Notes: generated by a model not told the origin, from the sequence alone. Numbered from the stretch's first letter, positions 7,750 through 15,809 are shown. The stretch: 32,496 nucleotides of DNA from Nostoc sp. FACHB-892 (GCF_014698795.1 NZ_JACJTR010000054.1:1-32496); one strand, 5' to 3'. Numbers and translations are program-made.

Positions 7750-8466
7750 ATGGACTTTGCAATACGTAATCCGGTAGTTGGTCATAGTTCTCATATTGAT
7801 GAAAAAGCGCAATCCTGGGGAGGGTTTGAGTCTGATATTCTGGGCTATCTCTCTGATATAAATAAGCTCGAACAGTTTGCTGATTATGCGAATAATGCCC
7901 AAGAATTATCTGACCGATTAGAGCCATTCTTGGACAACGCCAAGGTCGTCTTTGAGGCGATGGAGAAACTAACAAAAGGTCAGGTAACTTGGACAGAACT
8001 TCGTAAACAATACGGCTCTCATGTTGCGGGTGCAATTGGTAAAATCCGTAAACTTAACGCTGAATTTGACAGCGAGATGAGTAAAATAGATGCCCAAGAT
8101 AGAGCAGACCTCCTGCGAATTGACCAAAAACGGAAGCACGGTTTAACCGAAATTGCAGCCCAATTACACAATGATTTACAAGCTGAGTTGTGGCGGCACG
8201 AAAATAAAATCAGCAGCATAGAAAATAAGCAAACTGTACAAGCTGAACGTCAAGCAATCACAACAGGATTGAGAGAGAAACGACAACAACTTTTAGCCCG
8301 TGCGAGGTTTGGCTCAAGGGCATTAGAACCGAATCAAACACCCCCAGAAGTAATACCAACTCAATCCCAAAATCATGCACCATCTTCTAGTGTTTCTGCA
8401 ACAGGAACAGTTCGCGGTTGGGGTGCAATGTTGGGTAACTTGTGGCAGAAATTAGGCGACAGATAA
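7750..8466 (+). CDS. Coiled-coil protein of the parM operon
   Basis: This is a 238-residue soluble protein. Residues about 30-180 are strongly helical with heptad-like charged and hydrophobic alternation (LEQFADYANNAQELSDRLE; IRKLNAEFDSEMSKIDAQD; LHNDLQAELWRHENKISS), suggesting an elongated coiled coil. A Pro/Ser/Gln-rich linker (about 195-220) follows, and then a short amphipathic C-terminal helix (GWGAMLGNLWQKLGDR) that could touch a membrane or partner. AGGAG lies 9 nt upstream of the ATG. No family is recognised. Together with the membrane proteins and ATPase downstream, it could be a scaffold between filament and envelope; that is inference. Confidence 0.65.
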   Translation: MDFAIRNPVVGHSSHIDEKAQSWGGFESDILGYLSDINKLEQFADYANNAQELSDRLEPFLDNAKVVFEAMEKLTKGQVTWTELRKQYGSHVAGAIGKIRKLNAEFDSEMSKIDAQDRADLLRIDQKRKHGLTEIAAQLHNDLQAELWRHENKISSIENKQTVQAERQAITTGLREKRQQLLARARFGSRALEPNQTPPEVIPTQSQNHAPSSSVSATGTVRGWGAMLGNLWQKLGDR

Positions 8467-8487
8467 TCAATTAATTAGGTAAGGCTG

Positions 8488-9036
8488 ATGCTAGTAAGGA
8501 AACGAAATGAAGATTCCCATAGCGTCAGTCCTTTTTTGTATGAAGGGCTGGCACAAACACCACAATCAACTAAGCAGCATCAACAACCCGAACAGTTACC
8601 ACCACTGCCAGAAAACAACAGAGGTAGAACATTTAGACGTGCTGGCAATGCTTGTGAGATTGTCGCTGGCAGTTGCTTAAACAGTGCAGTAATTTTTACT
8701 TTTCATCTGCTGCAAGTTCACCCAGTTGGAATGTTCCTGGCTGTGGGTACTGCACACTTATACTTTACTGCTACTGCAACAGGTGAAGGGAATAATCGTT
8801 TCGTCACTAATCTAATGACTGGTTGCAGTGCATCGTTAGCTTTGTTATGTGCGCTTTCTGACCCGATTAGTGAATGGAATGAAGCGAGAACTTCTACACA
8901 AACAGCTAATACTTCAATTGAAAAGGTGTATCAGCCAAAAACTGCTGAATCTTCAAGTTGGATGGATGGTGCAGGAGTGGGCATATTTCTAGCGATATTA
9001 ATGTTTTTTCTATTTGGTGGTAAAAGAGGTAAATGA
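8488..9036 (+). CDS. Integral membrane protein
   Basis: This is a 182-residue protein. A polar N-terminus of about 55 residues (Gln/Pro-rich) is followed by two or three hydrophobic stretches (SAVIFTFHLLQVHPVGMFLAVG about 67-88, and FVTNLMTGCSASLALLCAL about 104-122). A polar loop comes next, and a final TM segment (GVGIFLAILMFFLFGG) ends just before a basic tail. The ATG at 8488 has TAAGG about 7 nt upstream. Its stop overlaps the ATPase start through ATGA, so the two products are probably made together and may form one membrane complex. No family is recognised. Confidence 0.65.
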   Translation: MLVRKRNEDSHSVSPFLYEGLAQTPQSTKQHQQPEQLPPLPENNRGRTFRRAGNACEIVAGSCLNSAVIFTFHLLQVHPVGMFLAVGTAHLYFTATATGEGNNRFVTNLMTGCSASLALLCALSDPISEWNEARTSTQTANTSIEKVYQPKTAESSSWMDGAGVGIFLAILMFFLFGGKRGK

Positions 9037-10832
9037 ACTATCTATCTGAGAAACATAAAACTTTATCAGAGTCACAACAATCGGGTTTAATGTTGTGGTT
9101 TGGTCAATTGCCGATGGATAAAAAAGCTGTTGCAATTGGGCTTAGTTTGACTGTGGGAATTAGTTCGGCTGCGATGGCGTGGAAAGGGGAGTCAAGCGAC
9201 CGCATTTATTTCTGCGTTCGGACTCCCCAGAAAAAATTGGTATGTCAGGATCAGAATAACAGACCATTTCGCATGACCCCCTATTACTGGGAGCAATGGA
9301 AGCTAGAAGGGATGCCCACTCAGATTGTGCGTGACCCAGCTATGGGGGTTAATGGCTTAGTCAAAGCTACCAACCCATGTAAGCCGTTTTGGGCGTTTGG
9401 CGGATTCCTGGGGTTTGCGCTTGCGGGGTGGATGCTTCGCCATTGCCAAGATGAAGAGAAGCAGAGAGCAGTTTTTGAAGACATCGCCCAAAAACGGGAT
9501 GCTGCAAAAGCTGAGATGGCTGCACGTTCCGAGCTACTAGAGAGTTACCGAGACGTTGCGATCGCAGAAGTTCAACTGCAAGCTGACCTGGATCTAGTCG
9601 CCAACGATCGCACTGTTGATATCCAAAAAGCCGAGATTTACGCCCACACGGAAATTGAAGTGACCCAAATGGAGGCATCCGAGGCTATCTTTGAGGCGCA
9701 AACGGCTGGGATGACCGAGCAACAGAAAGCAGATTACATTAAGCAGTTGCGCCTTATGAAAACGCCCTATTTGCAAGGTAGTCAGACATTGCAAGGGACG
9801 ATTGACCCCAACGATAAGGTAACTGGTTCTGAGTCAGGGGCAATTGCACCACAGGACAATAAAACGGCATGGGTGCAAAACTTAGTCAAACAAACTGCTC
9901 TTATCTGGGGCAACCAAGGCGGTGGTAAATCTTGGCTAGCCCGTTATGTAATCCAACTCAAAAAACAAGCCGGCTACCGTGTGATTGTCCTTGACCCCGA
10001 CTCGAACCGTAGTGAATGGCGAGGAGTTGAAAGTTACCACTCCTGGGATGATATTGAACAGCAGATCCGCGATTACGTTAAGGAACTGGAATCACGGTTA
10101 AAAACCTTTAATAATTCATCATTGAGTGAGTCGCAATGGCGGCAAAAACTTTGGGCAGAAGGTAAAGCTTTATCTCTAATTTGTGAGGAGGCAACCACAT
10201 ACGGCGACTTCATCAAGGATGCTGAACTGTTAGACAAATTCGGCAAGCTGGCACTAACCAAAAGCCGTAAACAAGAGATGCCCATTACTGTCGTAGCTCA
10301 CAACAACACCCAGACGTGTTTATTTGGCATTAAGGGATTACATAATCTTGTTTATAAGATGCTCCAAGTTGAATGTTTGGCTGAAGTAGATTCAGTTACA
10401 CTACAGCCTTCATCAACGGGTAAAGCAAAGGTAAAACTCGATAGTTCTAACGAATGGCTTGATGTTAATCTGCCAAAAATGACAGCGAAAATATCTGACT
10501 TTAGCGACGCTCTCTCAGCAGAATCTAACCCCAATCCCCCTATCGATAAAGCCACTTTAGAGCGCATTTATGAACTGGAATTCAATCTTGGTAACAAAGC
10601 AGGTGACACCCAATCTGAACCTAATAAACTATCACCCCAGGCGCAAAAACTATATGAATATCTTACCAGAACTGAACGAATTGAAGCTGATGTAAGAGAG
10701 TTCAAAGGTAACTTTAAAGTGAACGGTGAGAGATTTACTGTTGAGCAAATCAAGGGCTGGATGTATGAAATTGTGGGGGCAGGATTGGCGGACTGGATAG
10801 GCGAGGGTGTTATCAAGCTTAATCAAATTTGA
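9033..10832 (+). CDS. Membrane-anchored HerA/FtsK/VirD4-like ATPase
   Basis: This is a 599-residue P-loop ATPase. Two TM segments (about 31-50 and 117-136) flank a 65-residue loop with a possible disulfide pair (Cys61, Cys71). A long charged helical region (140-245) follows, then Walker A GNQGGGKS (293-300, Lys299) and a Walker B-like strand LSLICEEATTYGD (380-392, Glu385/386). A winged-helix-like C-terminus comes last (about 533-599). Two N-terminal TM helices, an outer loop and a RecA-type motor is the architecture of type IV coupling proteins, which move relaxase-DNA through the membrane. FtsK-like DNA pumps share it. I cannot decide between these without structure comparison. It overlaps the previous membrane gene (ATGA) and closes the parM operon. 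A MOB-P relaxase is encoded 18 kb away. Confidence 0.7.
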   Translation: MNYLSEKHKTLSESQQSGLMLWFGQLPMDKKAVAIGLSLTVGISSAAMAWKGESSDRIYFCVRTPQKKLVCQDQNNRPFRMTPYYWEQWKLEGMPTQIVRDPAMGVNGLVKATNPCKPFWAFGGFLGFALAGWMLRHCQDEEKQRAVFEDIAQKRDAAKAEMAARSELLESYRDVAIAEVQLQADLDLVANDRTVDIQKAEIYAHTEIEVTQMEASEAIFEAQTAGMTEQQKADYIKQLRLMKTPYLQGSQTLQGTIDPNDKVTGSESGAIAPQDNKTAWVQNLVKQTALIWGNQGGGKSWLARYVIQLKKQAGYRVIVLDPDSNRSEWRGVESYHSWDDIEQQIRDYVKELESRLKTFNNSSLSESQWRQKLWAEGKALSLICEEATTYGDFIKDAELLDKFGKLALTKSRKQEMPITVVAHNNTQTCLFGIKGLHNLVYKMLQVECLAEVDSVTLQPSSTGKAKVKLDSSNEWLDVNLPKMTAKISDFSDALSAESNPNPPIDKATLERIYELEFNLGNKAGDTQSEPNKLSPQAQKLYEYLTRTERIEADVREFKGNFKVNGERFTVEQIKGWMYEIVGAGLADWIGEGVIKLNQI

Positions 10833-10840
10833 CTGCGATT

Positions 10841-11003
10841 GGTGTCTGGTGTCTCGCCCTAAAAACCCGCTTTTTTCGCGGACACTGGACACCGGACACC
10901 ACAGACACCAAAACTCAAAACCCTTGTGTAGCATAGACACCAGCAGACACTACCCCAGACACCGCCCAGACACTAAGTGTCTTCAACGTGTCCGCTAGAC
11001 ACC
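10841..11003. repeat. Cluster of GACACC/GACACT heptamers
   Basis: About thirteen copies of the heptamer RGACACY occur in 163 bp. Inverted copies GGTGTCT lie at 10841 and 10848. Forward copies are at 10880, 10887, 10894 (tandem), 10903, 10935, 10945, 10957, 10968 and 10997. Further inverted copies are at 10976 and 10987. The pair at 10968-10982 is a perfect palindrome around one central base. The first pair can also fold against the 10880-10893 copies to make a long hairpin that could end the parM operon transcript. The density is like iterons or a partition centromere, or a multi-site operator of the next gene. Confidence 0.65.
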
Positions 11004-11039
11004 AATAATAAATAACCGAATAAACAGCCATTTATTATT
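11004..11039. promoter_or_regulatory. AT-rich inverted repeat before the response regulator gene
   Basis: AATAATAAAT (11004-11013) and ATTTATTATT (11030-11039) are perfect 10-bp arms with a 16-nt spacer. They sit directly between the heptamer cluster and the AGAGG ribosome site of the regulator gene. The repeat could be an autoregulatory operator for the LuxR-type product or a hairpin in the 5' leader. Confidence 0.45.
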
Positions 11040-11056
11040 AGAGGATTATCAACATT

Positions 11057-11725
11057 ATGCTGAAAATAGTAATTGTTGAACCAGAAACATTCACGCTCTT
11101 GGGCATCAAAGGTGCTATTTCACAATCCCCAGATATAGAAGTTATAGGTGATGCCACCAGTGGAAAGCTAGGGTTTCAGTTAATTGAACAAGTCAATCCT
11201 GATGTTGTGTTAGTTGATTTACTATTGCCCGATATGAGTGGTTTAGAACTGACTCGCTCAATCAAAAGGAATACTAATAGTAAAGTGGTGATTTTTACTA
11301 ATCAGACTCATTCAGACTTTATTAACTCGGCTTTTCGTCATGGGGCTGATTCTTATATGCTCAAAAGTGCTGATATAGAATTGATTGAACTAGCCATCAA
11401 GAGAGCTTACTTTAATGAATGTCTACTTGACCCGAAGCTGGCTAAAAAATTATTAGAAAGCCTTTATCAAAACAGATATATCGACCCTAGCTTTGCTGAC
11501 AAAAACTTGTTTGAGCCACCTACTGAGCGACAAATACAAGTCCTGCGTTTACTGGCTCAGGGTTTAGTTTTTGAACAGATTGCCAGAGAAATGTTTCTCT
11601 CTGTTAGTACAGTCAAAAATTATGCCAGTGATTTGTACAGTAAATGGCACGTCAAGAACCGTTATGAGGCTATCAAAAGAGGGGCGATGCTTGGTTATAT
11701 TGACTATAACTTGATTGTCTCATAG
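11057..11725 (+). CDS. NarL/LuxR-family response regulator
   Basis: This is a 222-residue two-component response regulator. The receiver domain (1-120) has the phospho-acceptor Asp54 in VVLVDLLLPDMSG, an acidic residue at Glu8, Thr in VVIFTNQ and the conserved Lys in YMLKSA. A GerE/LuxR helix-turn-helix occupies about 150-215 (TERQIQVLRLLAQGL ... SVSTVKNYASDLYSKW). AGAGG lies about 12 nt before the ATG. No sensor kinase is encoded in the window, so the signal would come from elsewhere. The P450 gene starts 126 nt downstream in the same direction and may be its target; the cluster and inverted repeat upstream may be its own binding sites. Confidence 0.88.
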   Translation: MLKIVIVEPETFTLLGIKGAISQSPDIEVIGDATSGKLGFQLIEQVNPDVVLVDLLLPDMSGLELTRSIKRNTNSKVVIFTNQTHSDFINSAFRHGADSYMLKSADIELIELAIKRAYFNECLLDPKLAKKLLESLYQNRYIDPSFADKNLFEPPTERQIQVLRLLAQGLVFEQIAREMFLSVSTVKNYASDLYSKWHVKNRYEAIKRGAMLGYIDYNLIVS

Positions 11726-11851
11726 TCGCTTATACAGTGCTTGAGCCATATCAACCGCTACAATTACTGGGGATGAAAGTGTGGAGCAATACCAACACTA
11801 TTAGTCGTGGGGTATCGAAGGGAAAGTTCAATTTATTCCACCGAGGATGTT

Positions 11852-13267
11852 ATGCACAACATTGCCAATGCTGAAGAAGTAAAAGTAATTGAGGATGGAC
11901 AAGCGCCACCTACTGGCACTACCACTCCACCAAGAAAGCCAAAGTGGTATGACACATTTAGCTACATTGCGAATCCGGATCGATTCTGTCGCCAAAATTT
12001 GCAAAAGTACGGCCCTATTTTTAACACAGGAGTCTTTGGTCGCACTACCATCTTTGTAGGCTCTGCTAAAGCTATTCAAATGGCATTTAATGGAGATTTG
12101 AAATATACAGAGATTGCACTGCCAGCAACCACAATGGATATGTTCGGTGAGTACAGTCTGTTTCAAAGACCCGATTTGCATCGTCAGCGTAAAAATGCAC
12201 TCGCCCCCGGACTGACTGGCCGTGTACTTGATGGCTATACACCGCTAATCAATGACGTGATTGTGCGTGGGATTAATAGCTGGACTACTCCCAGTACCAT
12301 AGCCGTATCCCCGGCGGTGGAGAAGATTTGCTTTGATGTACTTACCCCTGTGCTGTTGGGAATCAGTTTAGATGACTCTGCTCCTGAAACTTTCAAGGGA
12401 CTACCAATTACGTCCAAAGCCGAGTTAAAAGCTTTGTACAAGACATACTTTGATGGTTTTTATGGTTTGTCTCAATGGAAGTCTCCCTTGACAAAATACG
12501 GGCGTGGGTTTCTGGCACGTACCAAACTCTTAGAATTTATGCGTGCTGTGGTGCAAAAGCGGCGAGGTGAGGGTAAAGTCATCAAGCCCACGGCTGATTT
12601 CCTCTCAATGATGCTAGACAGCCAACAAGAACATCCCGATGGAGTATTTAGTGATCAGTTAATAGAGAATCAGTGTCTACTGCAATTATGGGCATCGGAT
12701 TATGAGGTATCCGGGCTGATATCTTCGCTCATGTACCAAATTGCCCGCCATCCGCAAGTTATTTCACGACTGCGACTTGAGCAAGCCACTCTTACAGGTG
12801 GAAACAGTCAAGTCACTATGTTCTCACCCGAACAGTTAAAGCAAATGGTATATTTAGAGGCAACAATTAAGGAGACACTACGTACTCTACCACCCAGTTC
12901 TACAGCCAGTCGTCTGCTCACCAAGTCTGTGGTACTTGATGGCGTACTCTATAATAAAGGCTGTGTAATTATTGCAGAACCACGAATCGCACACATTACA
13001 CCAGAGTACTTTCCCGAACCAGAAGTATTTGCACCAGAGCGTTTTCTGCCGTCACGTAGCGAAGACAAGATGTATCAATTTATTCCCTTTGGTGGCGGTG
13101 TCCATGCTTGCCTGGGAGCGCAGATGGCGATCGCAATTACAAAAGTGTTCGCCTCTCATTTGCTACAAATGTTTAACTGGGAAGCAACAGGCGAGGCGAA
13201 GTTTGTCCAGTTTCCTCTGAAAAAGCTCAGGGATGATTACCAAATGAAGTTTACACGCCGAGTTTGA
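11852..13267 (+). CDS. Cytochrome P450, CYP120/CYP26-like
   Basis: This is a 471-residue heme-thiolate mono-oxygenase. The heme loop FGGGVHACLGA carries the axial Cys420, the ExxR motif is KETLRT (Glu341, Arg344), and FxPxRF is present as FAPERF. The family resemblance is to CYP120/CYP26, cyanobacterial and animal enzymes that act on retinoids; the true substrate is unknown. The I-helix reads ASDYEVSG (281-288), so the usual acid-Thr pair for oxygen activation is replaced by Asp-Tyr, as in some atypical P450s. An in-frame GTG at 11807 exists, but GAGGA 5 nt before the ATG at 11852 fixes the start. No redox partner is encoded nearby. A strong terminator follows. Confidence 0.88.
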   Translation: MHNIANAEEVKVIEDGQAPPTGTTTPPRKPKWYDTFSYIANPDRFCRQNLQKYGPIFNTGVFGRTTIFVGSAKAIQMAFNGDLKYTEIALPATTMDMFGEYSLFQRPDLHRQRKNALAPGLTGRVLDGYTPLINDVIVRGINSWTTPSTIAVSPAVEKICFDVLTPVLLGISLDDSAPETFKGLPITSKAELKALYKTYFDGFYGLSQWKSPLTKYGRGFLARTKLLEFMRAVVQKRRGEGKVIKPTADFLSMMLDSQQEHPDGVFSDQLIENQCLLQLWASDYEVSGLISSLMYQIARHPQVISRLRLEQATLTGGNSQVTMFSPEQLKQMVYLEATIKETLRTLPPSSTASRLLTKSVVLDGVLYNKGCVIIAEPRIAHITPEYFPEPEVFAPERFLPSRSEDKMYQFIPFGGGVHACLGAQMAIAITKVFASHLLQMFNWEATGEAKFVQFPLKKLRDDYQMKFTRRV

Positions 13268-13294
13268 CTTTCTCTTTTGGCTGATAGCGTACAT

Positions 13295-13328
13295 AAAAGC
13301 CCCCGACGGTCATCTTGGGGGTTTTTTT
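13295..13328 (+). terminator. Rho-independent terminator after the P450 gene
   Basis: AAAAGCCCCC, a 12-nt loop, then GGGGG followed by seven T form a strong GC stem with a T tract. It begins 27 nt past the P450 stop codon. Confidence 0.9.
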
Positions 13329-13668
13329 ATTGACACTTACTTGTGCAACCCCCTACCAGATCGCCACTAACAGGTTGATATCACTCTCTTGCAACGATTG
13401 ATCAACCCGGAGTATAGAAGCGAGTATAGACAGTTGAGACAGCCGCAACATGAGCAAAACATACTGGTGCGGATCATACCTGCAAGTGGTAATCGCGTTG
13501 CAAACATAAGCTAATTTTATCAGCCAACGTGAGAATGCGGGTTGTAGCGGTCGTGCTTGAGGGCTGATTGATAAGTCTGTGTTAATCGGGTGTCATCGCT
13601 GACGAGATCATAGGCTTTTCGGTCGCTTACATTGTGTTATTGCCGAAAGACCATGTAGGCTAGAACCT
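13329..13668. other. Non-coding stretch upstream of the recombinase gene
   Basis: No credible ORF is seen in these 340 bases. They hold an inverted repeat GGTTGAT/ATCAACC (13373-13379 and 13401-13407), a direct repeat GAGTATAGA with 12-bp spacing (13410 and 13422), and a TTTCGG/CCGAAA inverted repeat near 13618-13646. TAGG-N6-CCTA is found just before the recombinase start. Short direct and inverted repeats next to a tyrosine recombinase are where arm and core attachment sites are found, but no att core can be proved here. Confidence 0.4.
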
Positions 13669-14238
13669 ATGAAAATAAACCGATTCGGCAGGGCAGAAAT
13701 TCTCACACCCGATCAAATTAATGTCCTATTTACTGAGGGGTTTGTCAACCCGCGCGATCGCGCTCTATTTGGCGTGTGCCTTTATGCAGCCTGCCGGATC
13801 AATGAAGCCTGCACTTTGGCAGTAAAAGATGTGTTTGGCAGCAACGGTGTCAGAGGCGTGTTAGTGCTGCGTAGTGTCAACACCAAAGGCAAGCGGGATA
13901 CCAGGGAAATTCAAGTGCATCCTAAGCTCAAGGAATATTTAGAAGAGTACAATCCCAACCGCCGCAAGGAGTTCTTGTTTCCCGGCAGGCATGGACTCTT
14001 ACACATCCACAAGGTCAGTGCTGACAAAATCCTTAGAGATACCTGTGTGCGTCTGGGTATTGAGGGCGTTAGTACTCACAGTTTCAGGAGGACTGCGTTA
14101 ACCAGGATGAGCGATGCCGGGATACCGTTGCGCCACATACAGGAGATATCGGGGCATCGGACTCTGGCGGCTTTGGAGCGTTATTTGGGGGTAACTGAGA
14201 AGCAGAAGCAAAACGCTATCTCTGCTTTGGATTTTTGA
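13669..14238 (+). CDS. Compact tyrosine recombinase (phage-integrase fold)
   Basis: This is a 189-residue site-specific recombinase. The full catalytic set is visible: Arg43 in ACRINEA, Lys73 in NTKGKR, His137 and Arg140 in HSFRRT, His163 in SGHRT, and the nucleophile Tyr172 in ERYLGV. The catalytic domain is essentially the whole protein. The N-terminal core-binding (SAM-like) domain of XerC/D or lambda Int is absent, as in several small cyanobacterial plasmid recombinases. It may resolve plasmid multimers, integrate the plasmid, or invert or excise nearby DNA. A relic of a second integrase lies 540 bp downstream. There is no clear Shine-Dalgarno. Confidence 0.85.
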   Translation: MKINRFGRAEILTPDQINVLFTEGFVNPRDRALFGVCLYAACRINEACTLAVKDVFGSNGVRGVLVLRSVNTKGKRDTREIQVHPKLKEYLEEYNPNRRKEFLFPGRHGLLHIHKVSADKILRDTCVRLGIEGVSTHSFRRTALTRMSDAGIPLRHIQEISGHRTLAALERYLGVTEKQKQNAISALDF

Positions 14239-14379
14239 ACTATGTAGGGAAAAAGAGTTTCGACCGAGGGTAAGCAGCACCATGTATATCCCTACTTTGT
14301 AAGTTCGAGATGTTTTAATACACTTAGTACCTGTTGTCATGGGAGCATCTCGTTCAATGTTCTTTAAACTAAGTCCTAT

Positions 14380-14685
14380 ATGAATCATGAAGAAGACAAT
14401 TCCCCTTGGGGGCAAAAGGGAGCTACTCTGAGCGATAAAACAGCCCAAAAAGAATTTAACCTTGAGCTAGCAGAAATTCTTGAGGCTATCAAATCAGGAA
14501 AATTGCAATATCGGCACAATACTTTATATGGAAATCCCTGCTTCAAACTCTTAAGGAATGAGGTAGAAGATTTTGTCATTGAAAAATATGGGTTGGATTA
14601 TCTAAAAACTCAAAAGTGCAAAGCTGAATTATCAAAAATCAATACAGAAATCCGAAGTTTGAACCGAAAAATCTCGGAATTATAA
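14380..14685 (+). CDS. Small helical protein, excisionase-like position
   Basis: This is a 101-residue protein. The middle part (about 27-70: NLELAEILEAIKSGKLQYR ... KLLRNEVEDFVIEKYG) has the spacing of a short winged-helix or MerR/Xis-like DNA-binding domain. The C-terminus (78-101) is a short coiled coil (CKAELSKINTEIRSLNRKI). Its place after a tyrosine recombinase makes a recombination directionality factor or regulator conceivable. That reading rests on position and by-eye fold only. No Shine-Dalgarno is evident. Confidence 0.6.
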   Translation: MNHEEDNSPWGQKGATLSDKTAQKEFNLELAEILEAIKSGKLQYRHNTLYGNPCFKLLRNEVEDFVIEKYGLDYLKTQKCKAELSKINTEIRSLNRKISEL

Positions 14686-14775
14686 AAAAGAAAAGAAGAA
14701 CTTTTAGCAACCATTAATTCTTGACTGTGGTTGATTTAACTGAGGTTTTGCTTTCTTAAGTTTACAAAAATTTAC

Positions 14776-14916
14776 AACGAATCGCACTTGCAGATATCCC
14801 GGCTGAACCCCACTTTGGGGCATACAAGTTTGGATACCACGAGTAAATATCTGCACGTTAGCCCTGATAGGAGTTCTGGGGAGGTTTTAGTTAAGCGATG
14901 GTCTGAGCCATTTTAA
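14776..14916 (+). pseudogene. Relic of a tyrosine recombinase C-terminus
   Basis: In one plus-strand frame ending at TAA 14914-14916, the DNA encodes LQISRLNPTLGHTS followed by LDTTSKYLHVSPDR and a short basic tail. GHTSLDTTSKYLHV is the His-to-Tyr signature of integrase C-termini (His and nucleophilic Tyr both kept). The motif upstream is distorted (LNPTLGH instead of LLGH) and no upstream domain or start is left. The relic differs from the intact recombinase (SGHRTLAALERYLGV), so it comes from another integrase. Confidence 0.75.
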
Positions 14917-14946
14917 ATTTTGATTGATTTGTTGGCAGTTGGAGAT

Positions 14947-14987
14947 TTTCTTAACCTAACAAAATCAAAATTTGCTAGGTTAAGAAA
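14947..14987. repeat. 12-bp perfect inverted repeat, 17-nt spacer
   Basis: TTTCTTAACCTA at 14947-14958 pairs with TAGGTTAAGAAA at 14976-14987. It lies 30 bp after the integrase relic, so it might be an old recombinase core site. It could equally be a bidirectional hairpin terminator between the relic and the minus-strand gene at 15076. Confidence 0.55.
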
Positions 14988-15075
14988 CAATAGAGACAAT
15001 AAGTAGGCTGAAGCAAAAACTTAATTTCGGGTAACAAGAGTATTAGTCCAACCTACACACTAAACTAAATTAGTC

Positions 15076-15447
15076 TTATGGACATTTACCTCTACTCACA
15101 GTAAAGTTTTGAACACCACACACTTTGAATCCTGCATCTACTTCTGTATATGCTTTCACACTTTCCCTAACACCAGATCCGCATTGAACACACCACCAAA
15201 TTTTTTTAATGGGAAAACGTATTTCTTGTGTGTTATCTCCAGGTTTATTAACATTACTCTGAAGTTTTTTAGCAAATGAACTGTTGATTATGCTATCTAC
15301 AGTTTTTTGACTTTTATCGTGTGAAATAGCTGGACAGTTACTTCTCGCTCTACCTATTGATGTTTGCACTTCAGCATGAGATGGGAACTGTGTGGATAAA
15401 ATACCAATTGTCACCACGCTGAATACAGAAATCATTTTTATGAACAT
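15076..15447 (-). CDS. Small secreted cysteine-containing protein
   Basis: This is a 123-residue protein. A signal peptide is clear: basic start MFIKM, a hydrophobic core (ISVFSVVTIGILS), and a likely cleavage after SHA (residue 25). The mature part is about 98 residues with five Cys (one near 38, a WWCVQCG pair, and two near the C-terminus), so disulfides in the periplasm or outside are expected. No family is recognised. AGGAG 6 nt upstream fixes the ATG at 15447 (a TTG two codons earlier is unlikely). It is monocistronic and opposite in direction to its neighbours. Confidence 0.7.
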   Translation of the reverse strand: MFIKMISVFSVVTIGILSTQFPSHAEVQTSIGRARSNCPAISHDKSQKTVDSIINSSFAKKLQSNVNKPGDNTQEIRFPIKKIWWCVQCGSGVRESVKAYTEVDAGFKVCGVQNFTVSRGKCP

Positions 15448-15809
15448 AGACAACTCCTTAAAATAAGAGTAATTGCTCTTTATTTATCGACAGCCTAAAT
15501 TTATAGATTTAGGAGTCTATAGCATTGATTGCTATGTTTTTTATCCTAATAGTATTGATTAGTCATGTCAGTCCCATATAAAGTAGAATTGATTATAGAA
15601 ATTTAAGTTCATCAGGCTTCTACTATATGGATATAAGTGGAAATAAATATAACTATTTAAAATATTTTAATTCTGTAGTAAGTTATTTAAGGATTAAACT
15701 CATTTTCCATATCTATTCAAAATATAGATATGGAAAATGAGTTTTTATAAAAAATTTTGCTCAAATATAAAATATAATTTCTATAAAAAGATTAATTTAC
15801 GTATAATAA
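15448..15809. other. AT-rich leader region before the AAA/WD40 operon
   Basis: These 362 bases are very AT-rich and hold promoters in both directions by position. Visible structures are the inverted repeat CCTAAAT-N6-ATTTAGG at about 15493-15512, TAGCA-N5-TGCTA just after it, and the long hairpin 15696-15744 listed separately. No ORF is credible. Confidence 0.5.
15696..15744. promoter_or_regulatory. 21-bp perfect hairpin upstream of the AAA/WD40 operon
   Basis: Two perfectly complementary 21-nt arms (15696-15716 and 15724-15744) surround a 7-nt loop. The right arm runs into a T tract, so the plus-strand RNA has a terminator-like form. It lies 65 nt upstream of the first operon ATG with no plus-strand gene before it, which suggests an attenuator or shield against read-through rather than the end of a gene. 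Confidence 0.6.

Larger units (their letters stand above)
14686..15075. other. Non-coding stretch with integrase relic and inverted repeat
   Basis: These 390 bases hold the decayed tail of an integrase (14776-14916) and a 12-bp inverted repeat (14947-14987), both listed separately. No intact gene is seen. Confidence 0.7.
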
